DNA of 64,000 bases, taken from NCBI RefSeq assembly GCF_030848805.1, contig NC_092366.1, forward strand, positions 16,248,620 to 16,312,619, given 5' to 3'. Below are positions 1 to 12,349 of this stretch, piece by piece. The notes below the pieces were generated by a model. The model ran no database searches. It saw nothing but the letters and a program-made list of their open reading frames with translations, and was not told where the DNA came from. Both the position numbers and the translations under genes were made by a program. The number at the start of each line of letters is the position of its first letter. The first letter of the stretch is position 1. The stretch is from Temnothorax longispinosus (Eukaryota; Arthropoda; Insecta; Hymenoptera; Formicidae).

Positions 1-106
1 GATGGAAACCGACGAAATTGTGGATGGTGTAGAAGCGTGTAGGGAGCCAAGTGTCCTTGATGCGACCGTCGTTGAAGCCACGAAATCTCGCGATCTCAAC
101 AGGTGA
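1..106 (+). CDS. C-terminal end of an unidentified protein (partial, + strand)
   Basis: Reading from base 2, 34 codons run open from the window edge to a TGA at 104-106. The peptide begins METDEIVDGVEACREP and ends in KSRDLNR. It is acidic, with mixed and ordinary codon use, and the other two forward frames hit stops within about 40 bases, so this frame is the natural one. I do not recognise the family. The ATG at base 2 need not be a start, because the exon probably continues to the left of the window. One ambiguity matters: the stop is embedded in AACAG/GTGATC, which also reads as a splice donor, so the exon could instead end at base 102 and splice onward. What follows is GA-rich, non-coding-looking DNA, which fits a 3' UTR better. 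Confidence 0.4.
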   Translation, partial: METDEIVDGVEACREPSVLDATVVEATKSRDLNR

Positions 107-872
107 TCTTTTTTGTTCGGACGAGTTGAACCATGCAGGGGGAGATAAAAGCGGATCGAAGATAATAAGAGAGAGAGATAGAGAGAGAGAGACGCATATG
201 AAATAACATGCACGAGGAAAAAAGTCACGACTGAGAGAAGAAATCTATGCGAATTGCGATTTCGGACTGAGTTCGGAGCCACGGGCAACAGACGTTCGGC
301 GCAAACCGATCCTAGCTGAGAGAGAGATGACGAGCGAAAGGGCATGAAAGAGTGAGCGAATGCGAGACGGCGTGACAGAGGACAACGAGCGAAAGGGACG
401 GAGTGAAACGGAGTCGAGAGGCGAGGCGTGAATGTGCTAAAAAAAAATTGCTAAAAAAAGTGAAGAAATTATACAGAGAGAGCCGACCTCCTTGCCTACC
501 GGGAGGTCCGCATATATGTATTGTAAAGTCAAGACTAGTAAATGATAAAATTAGGAAAAAGCGAGTTTTAAGAGGAGAAATTATTAGGCCAGTTTGTAAA
601 TGTAAGTTATTACGGAATTTTCTCCCCTCCCCACCCTTTCGTGCACGATACTTTTGGCAAATCTTTCGCGAGCGTGAATGCGGAGAGGTAAGCGCGAATG
701 TGAGAGAGGACAGAGAAATATTTATACATGTGCGTGAGAATCTGAAGTTACGTGTGACACGTGTGACGAGAGGACGGAGAGATCGAGGCAGGTAGAGAGA
801 GAGAAGGAAAAAATGCCATCGGACAGATGGTCCAGCACGGTCCGACGTTCGACTCAGAGATACAGGAGAGAA

Positions 873-903
<31 letters not shown>

Positions 904-3900
904 ATCGAGTAGCAGGCAAAACGCGCACAACCATCGAGAATGGCAGATATCACAAATGTCATTATCCATCCAACCCTTCGGCCACCGAGAGTATGAGGAA
1001 CAAGGAGTGTAGGACAATGAATCTTGACCAAATCCTGCTTGACAGAAAATTGGGTTATTCTGGTCTGCCTTCGCTTCCACACGCCATATATTATTTTTCA
1101 TATATATACGGCTTTGTCTTATATATATATATATATTATATATATATTACCCAATCGCTCGCAAACATGCTCGCAGTATCCCTATGCTCATTTCGTATCT
1201 ATCATCTAACGGTTTTCCGCTAACGCGTGAAGCTCCTTCGAAACGAGCATCATACGTTCCGTATTTAATGGGAATATTTCTTCTTACCGTCTGCAATTCT
1301 TATTGCGACCCTGCGTCGCGCGTGAATCGAGAGAGTGAAAGATAGCGAGAGAGAGAGAGAGAGAGAGAGTGGCAAAAAAGAATGAGAATGTGAATTGTAT
1401 GCACGCGTGTACCAAGAGAAGCACACACGAAATGAGAATGAGAACATGTAATGCCTGTGTATTCCTGGAGTATATTACTTGCGCATACGTCTCAACCAGC
1501 AGTCGTGTTAGATTATACGTATTATCGTGTAGGGAATCGTAGGTGTATTAAGACAAAAAAAAGAATAACTTATTTAATAATGAAGAAGCAAAGTGAAAGA
1601 GAGAGAGAGAGAGCGAGAGAGAGAGAGAGAGAGGACTAGCAGCAAGCAACAAACAACAGTAAACCTACGTTGATGTGTGAGGATGTGAGCTAGATCGCCG
1701 CGTTGAGTCTAATGAACTCCTCGGAGATATATATACAACGCAGACCCTCCAGAATGAGGTGAAAAGGCGCACGACTGTCAGCCTTGTCGGCCATCTTCGT
1801 CACTTCGTCTAGATCGGGACGATCAAAAAAACGTCGAACGTTCGCGTCAATTAATTCTGTAGATAGCAGCAACGAAAAACTCTTCCTCTACATTAAAGTA
1901 GCACGGGCGAAAGGTTCGAAGGACGATTAAATAATGTCTCCTACGAGCGACTTGAGCCGACGTAACGGGGCACAAAGTGGAATGACGAAGTTGGCGACTT
2001 GCTCGGTCGGCCGGAATGTCTTGTAAGATATTGTGGGAATTGTTTTTCTGCGCCCCGCTGCGAGTCCGTTTTTTCGGTCCAAGACGGGGCACCATTCACA
2101 CAAGCCAGTACATTTTAGGCCGGAAGTTCTGTCTTTACCCGAGCTTGCGCCGAGTGCGATTCCGAGTGTACAAATCCTTGTTTCACAGTCTACAGAGAGG
2201 CTCGCCACGTGGCCGATACCAACAGTTTTACATACAACAAGTATTCATTTACGCGAAAGTCACGTGATAGAAGAAGCTTAAATTGCCGCTTAGTACCGTC
2301 TAGATAATGAAACTTCTCTTGGGACTGCTAAAACGCACCAAGAGGTACTAAATAAATGTTTAAAAAGGGCATATTTGAGGAAAGAAAAAAAAAGAGTACG
2401 TAAGCAGACTGTTGAACGCACAAATTATTGCAAAGAGCAATCATATTTTTGTCTCGATACATTTTGCATTGGCTACTTCGTTCGCGTGACTCTTAAAACC
2501 GGGTTCAGTTGCAATAGTTGAGCAAAATCGGGACTCCGCCAGGTCTTCACCAGGCGGATACGATCATCGCCGCATCATTACATTCGGATCCACTCCAGGA
2601 GAGACAGAGCTTCGGGCGAAAGAAAAACCTGACTACTTTCATACATGCATTACGATGTTTGATGACTATATATATACCACTTTCGACGCGAGAATTCCTT
2701 TCGTACCTTTTACCGGCGTTTTTACTGGGTTCATTTTTGGCGAGAAAACAATTCTGTTCGTTGATTGCTAATCTTCGGTTGCGCACAAGACGACACACAG
2801 AGAGTAGAGCAAGAAGGTGTATGTGCGTGTACGCGTGTACCACGTCGCGCGATCGCGCGAGTCTTTTTCGGACGTCGAGTTTTTCTGAAACCCTTTCACG
2901 CGGTGCGCGCGTACGACGCCTACCTATGCCTTATTGCGGCGAAGAGTGAAAAATTCCGTTTTTTGGCAGACACCAAAAAAAAGCAGCTCCTAAAAATGCA
3001 AGCGACGCGCGAGAGGACGCGCGGCGTGTGACGCGCGTATTCTCGCGCGCGCGCTTAAAATCACACAACAGATAGTGCTCAGCAAGGCGATGGAACATCG
3101 ATCGCGATGCAGCACACCCACACATACGCGTACATCCACACACATACACGTACACGAACGCACACGTACACGAAACGCCGCACACACACACAATGGGACA
3201 TACACGTATACAATGAACATGCACACGGGCACACGCAGTTTCGGCCAGAATCTAAAAGACACATCAAGGAAAAAAGTACAAGTTTATCACGTTGCGCCTT
3301 AACGTTAAAATTAAAAGTTGATCAAAAGAGATGAAAAAAGTGAAGCGTATTCTTAACCAAAATCGGCCTTAGTATATACTTTTCCAGGGCACGTGGAAAG
3401 CTAAGGGACGGGCGACCTTCCTCTCGACCTACTTCCACAATCCTCACTCTTTAGATTAATATAAAAAAAAAAATGATATAAATATATAATATATATAATA
3501 TATATACACGATATATTATATTCCGCCGGCGGTGGGAAGTTTCGAAACCTCGCAGCTAACTCAGCAAACCACCGAACCATCGAAAGAAAAAAAAAATTAA
3601 TAGATCTCTGTTCCCGCCGCGTCAGGTCGGATTCGAAATTTTTGCGGTTCGTGTCCACGTCGACGAATGGAAAAAAAAGCGTGCGTCGTGGACGCGTAAC
3701 CCGTTCTCCAAGGCCCTACCTCCCAAAAAAAGAAACCCGGGAAGTCGCCCGTCCCCATTTGCACGTCCCGCTGTACCCCACGCTCCCCGCAAGGTGTTCC
3801 CCTCCAAAAGAGATAAAGAAAAAAAAAGAAAAGAGAGAAGTAAAAGCTAAAAACGAAGCGAAAACACACCTATCCGGCGAGAAGGCGAGCCTTTCTCGCG

Positions 3901-6387
3901 CATATAGAAGAAAAACACTTCCTGCATGTAATTAAAGCGACGACGCGAGTGGACGGGTCACCCGGGATTAGTGTAAGGACGCTCGTTGCTAAGTAAAGCA
4001 AAGACGATGACGTGGAATGGAAGAGAGGAAGAAGCGGAGAAACAACTTTTTCTTGATGCGGAAGATGGACGACTGTCGACTCGCCGTTTCCCCGCGTACC
4101 GTAGGGGCGATGGTAGAAAATTCGCAGAAAATCCGAGAGATTCGAAGAAAGCGATGCACGCGAATAACCCACGCATACGCGCTGAGGGAGGGATCGGTCG
4201 CGTATCATTATCTCGTCGCGTAGATCCGCGGTATTCCTTGCCATCCGTAATCTCTTTTCACGAGCGTATATCTTCGTGAGACTCGACTGTGACGACTGAG
4301 GGAGAGAAAGAGAGAGAGAGCTAAGAATGTGGAACGCGATCATTAATTGATCTACATTTGTACGCCGTATATACCGGAGAAAAGTCTAAGCGCAAAACGA
4401 CGCATTCGACGAGGCTATGCATACGACGCCCACGCGCGCAAACGAAATACTATCGCAGTGTTGCAGGAACATTTCACGTGGAAAATAAACCGCTTTGAAA
4501 CACTCCGAACAAATGAAGCCGTATTATAAAAAAAAATAATAATAATTTAAAAGCGATAGATTCATCGCCTGAATAACAAAAGGATTAAATGAAGCGCAAG
4601 TACTTCAAATTGATATTTATTTCGAATCTTTCGCAAGGACATCCGCGTTATTCGTTCTTTCCACGCGGTCATTTTAATCGTTCAGCCAAAGCCAAACGGA
4701 TCGTTAGTTCAACATAACTAAACGCTGATGATAAAGCAAGGCTAACGCTGTGAGAACAAAATGACTGTCGTCGTTTCGACGACAGCTCTCGATGAATTAT
4801 TCAATTGCCACGATAATAAGCACGACGACGTCATAATTCCCGATACTTTCCAGCACTGAGGAACGCAAGGCAGTCCGTAAGATAGTACCGTTCGAAAATC
4901 CGAAATATATATAAATAGAATAATCGACAAATCAGCATTGATCACGCGAGGTAATAGACGCTTAACCGATTGACACACGCATACGGCATCGCAACGAATA
5001 CGTCGAAAGGCGCTCTCGGAAAATACGATGTGCCTCGACCCGCCCGTAACGCCTCGCAAATTCGCAAGCTTTCTTCGCGCGAAGTGTGCGCCGCTGGCGA
5101 CTGTCCGTTTAGATCGTATTTCGAGGCAGGTGATAATTACGGGAACTGCTACTGCACACATCCAGCTAATCAATGGATATCGTCAGATCACGGAGATTAT
5201 TCCTGAGGAACAGATAATAACGACGTTCCGACGTTAATGACGGCAATAGCAATCGGATGCAAATGATCACTGCGCGTCACCGATCGGATGGACACACGGG
5301 CTTATTGTATCGATACTTCGACCGATGATCCTACTTTCACGCGCTTATTTTCACACGTTACTCCACGGTACTCCGCCACAGACAAATATGTCGAATCAAT
5401 CGACACCGGTTTTCCGTTACTTATTTATTATGTATCGATGATCCCTTCGTTAGACGTCTCAGTCTCAGTTCTTCCCCGCAAGAAGCACACAGACTTTACG
5501 ACGATATATAGGACAGAGTTAACGCAGCGATTATACGCGCGTCCCGCACGATATGCGATGCGTCGTGCAAAAAATAAATAAATAAATAAATAAAGGACTA
5601 CTTTTGCAGCGTTACACGCACCTTCTTTCAAGCGACACAAGCGAATCGATTCCTCGTTGCAGAATGCCATAGTAATGTCGATTGCAGAATAGCAACAGAA
5701 CTCAATACGATACCATAGTAACGACTTAAGTTTCCAATATGTCAAAACAATACGCTGTACACGCAGTACATATCCTACGATGGACGGCGATTTTAATAGT
5801 GCGGCGGCATTACGATTACGAAGTGATGCGCATCGTACTTCCGAGGAGACGAGATACTGGGAAGGACCGGAGCAGAAAGAGAGCAGAGACGGGACGAGAT
5901 CGCGCAAGCACGAAGAACGAGATGAAAAGTGCCACGCCGGGACGAGAGAAATGATCGCTGGTCCCGTCAGATGAGCGGAGCGTACCGACGCGACCGAACG
6001 CGTAGTACGAAAGAAGGAAAAGATTTTAAAAAAAGAAGAGAGAAAAGAGAGAGAGAAAAAAAGAAATAGAATAAAATTCCACACACGACCGTGTGAGCCG
6101 ACGCAGGCGAAAGTTAAAAAAGAAAAAATAAAAACGCCCAAGATATTGACTTGCGAAAAAACGAATCAGACCTTGCCACTTGCAATTCGTTGAAGACGTG
6201 ACGCGTTCTAAGCAATTCGCATAACGTAGGAAAGTGAAAAAAAAAACAGAGAGCGGGTACGTAAGAAGGAGAGAAAGTACGGGAGCGAAAGAGGAGTGTA
6301 AAAGGGAAAGAGAGAGAATGAGTGACACATGATAAAAGGAAAAGGAATCACTGGAGATCCGCTATTCGACTTTCCGATTTTTCGCAG
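107..6387 (+). other. Purine-skewed non-coding stretch, probable 3' UTR or 3' flank
   Basis: No convincing gene is seen here. The + strand is rich in GA tracts (about 170-195, 870-905, 1340-1370, 1595-1635, 4300-4320, 6030-6065) and in short A-runs. It also holds TA-rich patches at 1120-1150 and 3480-3510, CA-rich DNA at 3110-3200 and an AAAT tetranucleotide run at 5571-5595. The 256-residue frame on the - strand at 312-1082 is the complement of the GA tracts and is Leu/Ser-rich low complexity, so I do not count it as a gene. The uniform orientation of the GA tracts fits a single transcription direction through this region. Confidence 0.4.
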
Positions 6388-6545
6388 ATTTTCGCGCGGG
6401 ACAACAGGTGCGTCCCTTCCGAGACATCAACCTGCCTCCCCGTGACAACCCGCAGGAGCCAGCTCATCCTCCCAACGCCCCTCCCGTGATCCTTCCCCAC
6501 GTGAACAAGGTTTGCTTCCAATCCGTACGCGTTATCGAAACCTAA
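6388..6545 (+). CDS. Candidate terminal coding exon, proline-rich, inside the presumed 3' region
   Basis: A good acceptor (pyrimidine-rich CGACTTTCCGATTTTTCGCAG ending at 6387, of which the last part is the clearest) precedes an open frame. Two bases complete a split codon and 51 full codons follow, ending with TAA at 6543-6545. The peptide includes RDINLPPRDNPQEPAHPP and later ILPHVNKVCFQSVRVIET. It has a normal residue mix with Pro, Asn and Asp rather than low complexity. The stop overlaps an AATAAA signal at 6544-6549, the arrangement expected of a short alternative last exon. I do not recognise the family. It could be an alternative 3' exon of the gene that enters the window at base 1, or a chance open segment in a C-rich patch. 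The C-rich strand here breaks the purine skew of its surroundings, which is why it stands out. Confidence 0.3.
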
Positions 6546-6549
6546 TAAA
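6544..6549 (+). promoter_or_regulatory. AATAAA polyadenylation signal overlapping a stop codon
   Basis: AATAAA begins inside the TAA stop of the 6388-6545 frame. Such hexamers are common by chance in AT-rich DNA. Its placement directly at the end of an open exon is the only reason to list it. Confidence 0.2.
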
Positions 6550-8058
6550 CTATAAACTACCTAACAATAATAATTAAACGATAAAGGGGTTAAGAGTATC
6601 GATTAATTGAATTATACCTAACGATTAATTAAATAATTAATGAGTAATGATACATAACGATAATACGATTAATGATATATAGTATAAACGGTACGAGGCA
6701 ACCCGGTAACATGGTGGCTAAAAAACCATCCACCGAGACGTGCGGGACCGAGATTCTGCCTCGTCGAGCGTGAGGGGTGTATCGACCGTGCGTGGGACGC
6801 TTTTACGGCGGCTGTATCCGAACACTACCTTGGTCCGAAAAAAAACGTGCGGATTCGCAGCGGCAAGCCGATCGGTACACTCCGTTGAAGTCGGACCGGC
6901 AGGATCCACCGCCGTCGGAGCGATCGTTTCTTACCCATCATTTATACGCTAGCTTGTAACTTGAGACTTAAGTATAATGAGACACACACGAGGAAGAACA
7001 CACACACAGCATTAATGATACCTAATGATATGATTATATTATTGATATAACTTAACGATTATGAACTATCCTAGTGGTATTATACGACGACATAGTTGAT
7101 TGATCTGTTTAATATTGAATGTCTGTAGATCACGGAGCGTTTGGAACTCTATGCTATCCATCGAGAGTCCTATATACAAGTCCACCATATTCCTCGATAC
7201 CCCTTTCCTCCTACCCCCATATTTATTCCCCTTAATATACCCCCCTGCTCACAAACCCACCCAAGACATCACGAAACTCTTAACATAAGTGGACCCGGAA
7301 ATATTATCCCGTATTTAAAATAAAAACAAGATTGGGTGCTACTAAAAAGAAACCATATTAAACCATGTTAAATTCGATAAAGTTAAATATTGACCAAAAA
7401 TATAAAAAAAAAGATGTATAGAGTGAAAAAAATAACCCTCCGTTTAAAACGAGAAAACTGAAACCAGCGCGGAGGTGCATTACGATTCGAGATCATCGCG
7501 AAAGAAAGATAATGTTATCTACCACAACGTATAATACGTTTTTATAAATCACGAAGCGCCATTTTTCTATGAAAGGTATAAGGGACGCAATATTGTTAAA
7601 ACCGGTTTTCAGTTTTGCTATTCTCCAAGCCAATAAAGAAGAACGCAGGATGCAATTTGCCGGCTACACTGGTTTTAAGTTCTAAATTCGACAGATCAAC
7701 GCAGTCACACACGCAGTACGACAGTGACGAAGAAGCTACTCACAGCTTCTCTCCTCCGTCTCTTATGCTGAGGCCATAGACATGGAAACGCTTCGATAGT
7801 AAAAGAAGAAAATAAATCAAAGTTTGCACGTGACAATATGCTAACTGACAATGAACAAATTCTCGATAATAGTTAATCACGATTCTCCTGAGCCAATATG
7901 TCGCATATCTACGACATAAACACAATGGAAAATATTCTTCGCGCATTCTACAAGCGTTTGAGATCACAGTAGCATATGATAATCACGTGAATATAACGAA
8001 TCCGGAAAAGGAAGAAATACTACTCATAGAATTTTTACTGGAATTCGCGAAAGACAAA
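6550..8058 (+). other. Non-coding stretch
   Basis: AT-rich DNA with runs of AATTAA-type words around 6560-6700, a C-rich pyrimidine patch at 7185-7265 and a short palindrome AACGTATAATACGTT near 7525. No coding frame stands out before about 7870. The - strand frame at 7740-7967 shows no family features I can name. Confidence 0.3.
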
Positions 8059-8364
8059 ATGCCCTCCGCGCGTGTAAAGTATCGTTTGGAAGAAAGCGAA
8101 GGCCCGAAAACAAAACGCAGAAGAAAAGCGAAGCCTAGAAGGGACAATTCTGTGAGAAACACTACCGAGCCCTCTGCCTCTGTTTTTAAGCACGCGTACC
8201 ATGTGACGTCCATCGACGAGAGCCTCATATTGATGACACACGCATTGGGACACTGTAAAAATAACGAAAATTGCCGCGAATATAAAACGCCAGTAAAGCG
8301 CGTCCGCGCGGACGTGACCGAACCATTCTTCTCGATCGACGTCTCCAACCATAGGTTCGCCTGA
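8059..8364 (+). CDS. Small open frame with basic, NLS-like segment
   Basis: ATG at 8059 sits in GACAAAATGCC, which matches the insect CAAAATG start preference. It opens a 101-residue frame ending TGA at 8362-8364. The frame is in fact open from about 7873, so it could also be an internal exon. Residues about 15-30 contain EGPKTKRRRKAKPRR, which resembles a nuclear localisation signal. The C-terminal half has two close cysteines (GHCKNNENC) and a mixed composition. No known domain is recognised. The complementary strand is also open over much of the same interval, which is common where GC is higher and weakens the call. It may be a lineage-specific small protein, an exon of a larger gene, or a chance frame in an untranslated region. 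Confidence 0.22.
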   Translation: MPSARVKYRLEESEGPKTKRRRKAKPRRDNSVRNTTEPSASVFKHAYHVTSIDESLILMTHALGHCKNNENCREYKTPVKRVRADVTEPFFSIDVSNHRFA

Positions 8365-8778
8365 TTGTTGAGTTTAAGTTTTATAGTGAGTACGTAGACG
8401 CAAAGCGACTGGAAGACTCGGTCCGGGCAGTGCTCGTGCCGGCGGACGATTTGTTCCCCTTAAATCGCCGCCTCGGGACGCACGACACCGCGCTCACACG
8501 AGCTTCCCGATCGCCGAGATTTTTTATACATTCCGCAATAGTTTAAGTGCCGCTTCGAATTATCGAATTAATTAATGTGTTTTTTCGTATTAACGATGTT
8601 TTATTGCTAGTAAGTCTTTCTGAACACGTGTTGAGTGTCTGCCACACAATTGCGCGCTTCCACTTCCGAGGCGTGGATTCGGTTCTTCGTCGTGACCCGC
8701 CTCCGTTTTGTACAAATATAATAAAGTAGCTAGTCACGTTCCGTTGTTTCTCTTCGCTTGGTTACTTAAATCGTTAAC
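8365..8778 (+). other. Short GC-richer non-coding interval
   Basis: GC-rich between about 8400 and 8520, then AT-rich. An AATAAA lies at about 8720-8725. Nothing else is supported. Confidence 0.25.
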
Positions 8779-9024
8779 ATGTTAAGAGCCGCGAGGCCGA
8801 GCTATTATGACGAAGAATTAATTGCTCGTTCGTTCTGTTCCTCGAATGTAGGTTTAGCACGCGTGGAAGGAGGCGCGCGTTGTATGGCACTCATTACCAG
8901 TTTAGAGAAATCCGCGTATTTGGAGAAATCCACCCGACTGTTGTATAGATTATGCCGTTATCAGAGGGTGCCACGGACAGTAGGGGAAAGCAGTATTATC
9001 AATTTACTTAGAGACGACCTCTAG
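8779..9024 (+). CDS. Small open frame, unidentified
   Basis: An ATG-started frame of 81 residues beginning MLRAARPSYYDEELIARSF and ending TAG at 9022-9024. Composition is protein-like, with Arg, Leu, Ser and Glu balanced and no repeats, but there is no recognisable domain, signal peptide or membrane segment. It follows an AATAAA at 8720 by about 55 bp and lies in the purine-skewed + strand region, so it could be a small ORF in a long untranslated region. Nothing in the sequence shows that it is translated. Confidence 0.15.
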   Translation: MLRAARPSYYDEELIARSFCSSNVGLARVEGGARCMALITSLEKSAYLEKSTRLLYRLCRYQRVPRTVGESSIINLLRDDL

Positions 9025-12000
9025 GAGCCACGCATAAATCGCGGAACTGTAACACGAACGCGTCGGTCGAACGAGAACGATTGGCGTTCCTTTTGTCGAG
9101 AATCTTACCATTGTTCTCATCGACGTACGTTTCTCGTCGAGAAATAAATCAAGTATTATACGCTACGTATAATACTTAAAGGACGCAAAGATGTTCAATC
9201 TCAATCGTTCGAAAGTCGATCGAAGCGACGGCTTCCGGTTCTACGCTCTTCCACGCCAGTGAGCAATGTTTCCTTCTCCGACGAAATTCTTAAAAATGCA
9301 GAGGATAAAAGAGTGATACACATATACGTACACACACGCTACACACGCATCACGATATACACGCAGGCTCTTCACGTTTTTGAATCCCAGTGCCTGGAGT
9401 TCGCGCGTGAACGGCTCGACTCCGATCGTCCGTCGAAGATCATGTTGTACCGTGATAATTAATGCCGTCAAGTAACTCAGCGAACACGTGACAGACAATT
9501 CGATCGGAGACAATCCACTCAGGATTGCACGATTGTTTTAACCGGTTTTAGGTTTATCCACCTTCTCGCAAGGATACAGCAAAAAGAAACAGGTATTCCG
9601 ATGCGATCCGTCGTCGACGACTCCGACGGTTGCAAAAGGAGCACTCACAGCAGAGAACACGAGATTTCGCAATTACATTTTATATACTCAGGGAAATATT
9701 TTTAACGTTCTTAACCAGATTTAAAAAAAATGCCTCAGTTACAGATACCATAAAAGCATACGTGTTTTTAATAATTTACATTGCTAATCCTTGCGAGCCG
9801 CAATAAACTGAACTAGGTCTGGTCCATTCTCCGAACATTTCGACAGAATTACCGGTTTTGATTATCAAAATTACAGCCACGGTGCGATCTTCGTCGGCAT
9901 CACGAATCGACGCCGTGCGACACGCGCGCGACTGCGGGCACGAAGTACCCTGAAGACCATTGTGTTTGGCCTGGGCAAAGTCAGGCGAGCGTCGGGCCGG
10001 CTCTCAATTTTGAAATAGCCATTTCGACTTAAGCGAAAAAAATGAACAGACCCCCAAAACCCGACGCAATAGACGAAGGCAACCGGATAAAAATAAACCG
10101 TCACACGAAACAACAGTTTCTCGCGCGGGGCCCGGCCGCGGCTGCCACCAAGATATATCTCACCTTAAGATTATATCCTGTTCTCCCTTTCCTCCCCTCG
10201 CCTACCCTCTCCCGCCCTATATACCCGTGATTGTCCCGTGCTAGCAACGGGGGTGCATAAGGCCCCTGTGGGCCCGCAGCAAAAATATTGCCAGGCTTGC
10301 CGCGGCCACGTGAACCACGTGGATTCGGGACCCGCGCCCAATCTCACTCACAGCACACACTGGGCCGACTCGTCCGATAGAATGTGCCTTCAGTGTTGAT
10401 TTTATACGAAAAAAATACTAAAATTATACAAAGGGGCCCGACATAGACCGAACGCCCACCCAAAGCCTGACTGGTGCTCGCCCGCTGCCCGTTTAATTTC
10501 ATCCTGAACCGGCTATGCACATACACACATGACAGGCATACAGGACAGAAACAAGATTCACACTTTCGCACGAGCGACGACTGCTGTCGAGAGGACCGCC
10601 ACCGTCAATCGGCGCCCCGAAAGATCAGCGCCGTAAGCTCAACGAAACGACGAGCGTAGCACGTCGTCGCGGAAGAGGGGGTCCTCTAATTATCTTCGGT
10701 ACACCGACACGCGAACAGCAAACGTTCGCTAATTACTGTAACTCGTATCGGGACCATGCGTAAAATATATCAAATCGTAGTGAGACATTCCGTTGTCGAT
10801 TCAACTGCAAAAACGAAAAAAGAAAGGAGCACACCCGGAGTGGTCAACGTCGCGCGTTTCCGGACGAATCCGCGCACAATACCACGATGCCTCGACCTCG
10901 TCTTGGGGCGCAATTAGATGCGCGTTAAACGAGGCCACGGCTATCCCATGGGCATTATCGTCCTCGCGTGACACGCGTACGCTTAATAAGATACCTCCGA
11001 GACCAGGTGCACGAGAGCTGTGTGCCGCCATACTGTAGTAACGCATGTATCGCGACGTATGAAAGCTTCGTGTACAATTCGCCGAGAAACGCGCTCTCGA
11101 AAAACGCGTCCTCGGAAACGTTCGTCCTCTTGACAGGATCGTCCGCTCGAAACAGCATTTCGCGAGAACAGAAAAAAAAGGAAAAGAAATCACGCGTCCA
11201 CGCGACGAAGATGCTCACCCACATGTATACACACGCCCACACGAGTTACACAGACAAGATATATATATACACCCTCGCATGCACACGCTAACCTATCCAT
11301 GCCCCAAGGAAATATTTTGGTTCGTGCAAGGAGTTCGGAACGCTGCTTTGCACCGATAATACACACGTGTATTGATTAAATGCAATTACTATGCGATAAG
11401 TATAATTACATAATATATATGTGTACTATGGTCTCTCCCACTCCCCATCAAAGTAACCCGCATGTCGCGTGTCGATTCCGCCAGCGATCGACGGTCGCCG
11501 AGAGCGCGCGCCCACCCGCGACGCTCCGATCTGGAACCGGATGTATTGTTGCATCCAATTCGGAATCGAGCGACACGCGCTGCTTGCCGCGACCCTCGCC
11601 GCGATCGCCGTATCGTCACGGCCCGGCACTCGGCGCTACCTACATTCACCGAAACCCCCAAGAAACCCCTTAAGACTTCCCAAATACAAGCGTAGAATTT
11701 AACCACATTAACTATGAATGACGAGAGCTACGTAAGAGCTAACTAACTAACTACAATTAAACTTACTTAATTATTAACAATTAAACAAACAGTAAAGCAG
11801 TATAAACAGTAAACGCCCAGTAATCATTGAATTGTGTGTCGACAACTACATAACTAACTACCTACCGTATATCGAAGTAATAGCCGTATGTAAAAGGAAA
11901 GAAAAAAAACTTGTATTCTACCAGTTGTATCAGCCAGTCCAGTTCTAATAAGCAAGCGATTAAAAGTAACCCGATACCCGGTTTTAAGTCCCGCTCACCC

Positions 12001-12041
12001 GCCCCTCAACCCCTCCCCTTAAACGCATGAACCTTCTTCAG
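9025..12041 (+). other. Non-coding stretch with GC-rich patches
   Basis: Alternates AT-rich and GC-rich DNA. GC-rich patches lie at about 10,130-10,370 (including GGGGCCCGGCCGCGG near 10,127), 10,800-11,100 and 11,455-11,650. Frames there are open on both strands and Arg/Ala-rich, which is the expected behaviour of CpG-rich DNA and not evidence of genes. CA-rich words occur at 9320-9365 and 11,215-11,290. The 11,940-12,040 segment is pyrimidine-rich and leads into the next candidate exon. Confidence 0.3.
9151..9177 (+). other. Perfect 12-bp stem-loop with CTA loop
   Basis: AAGTATTATACG is followed by CTA and then by its exact reverse complement CGTATAATACTT. If this region is transcribed, as the purine skew suggests, it would form a compact AU-rich hairpin. 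It is too short for a microRNA precursor, and it has no GC-rich stem plus U-tract that would suggest a terminator. Confidence 0.6.
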
Positions 12042-12349
12042 TGGATCATATTCAATTATCCCGTTTTTATCCACCGATAACTGTCCCACAACTCAATTAC
12101 CGATTACCCCCAGAGATCCTTCCCCCGATAATTACCCATATGGATCTAATCGCGAACCGTTACCATCACCCCCCGCCCCCGCCCCACCTCGACCCCCCGC
12201 CGAACTCAATCAATCCTCCGGAATATAATCCAGTCAGTATAAAGAACCCGCCGGATAACGTATTTATCATTAGTGTTTTTAGTAGACAGACTTGTAATGA
12301 AAAAGACTTCGTTTACGATTGTACGCACACGTGTGGGGAGACCATGTAA
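12042..12349 (+). CDS. Candidate proline-rich exon
   Basis: An acceptor-like sequence (C/T-rich DNA from about 11,980, then CCTTCTTCAG ending at 12,041) precedes a frame of about 102 codons ending TAA at 12,347-12,349. The peptide is Pro-rich, with a HHPPPPPHLDPPP run near its middle flanked by LPPEILPPIITHMDLIANRY and NPPEYNPVSIKNPPDN, and a C-terminal part with three cysteines (CNEKDFVYDCTHTC). A chance frame in C-rich DNA would be expected to be Pro-rich too, so the proline alone is weak evidence. The intervening non-proline words and the acceptor are what make it worth listing. The family is unknown. It might be an alternative last exon of the + strand gene, in parallel with 6388-6545. 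Confidence 0.25.

Noticed and set aside
312..1082. 256-codon frame on the - strand
   Set aside because: It is the complement of GA tracts: Ser/Leu/Phe-rich low complexity with no domain.
11389..11706. Frames open on both strands, Arg/Ala-rich
   Set aside because: This is typical of a CpG-rich patch. No start context, splice sites or recognisable domain.
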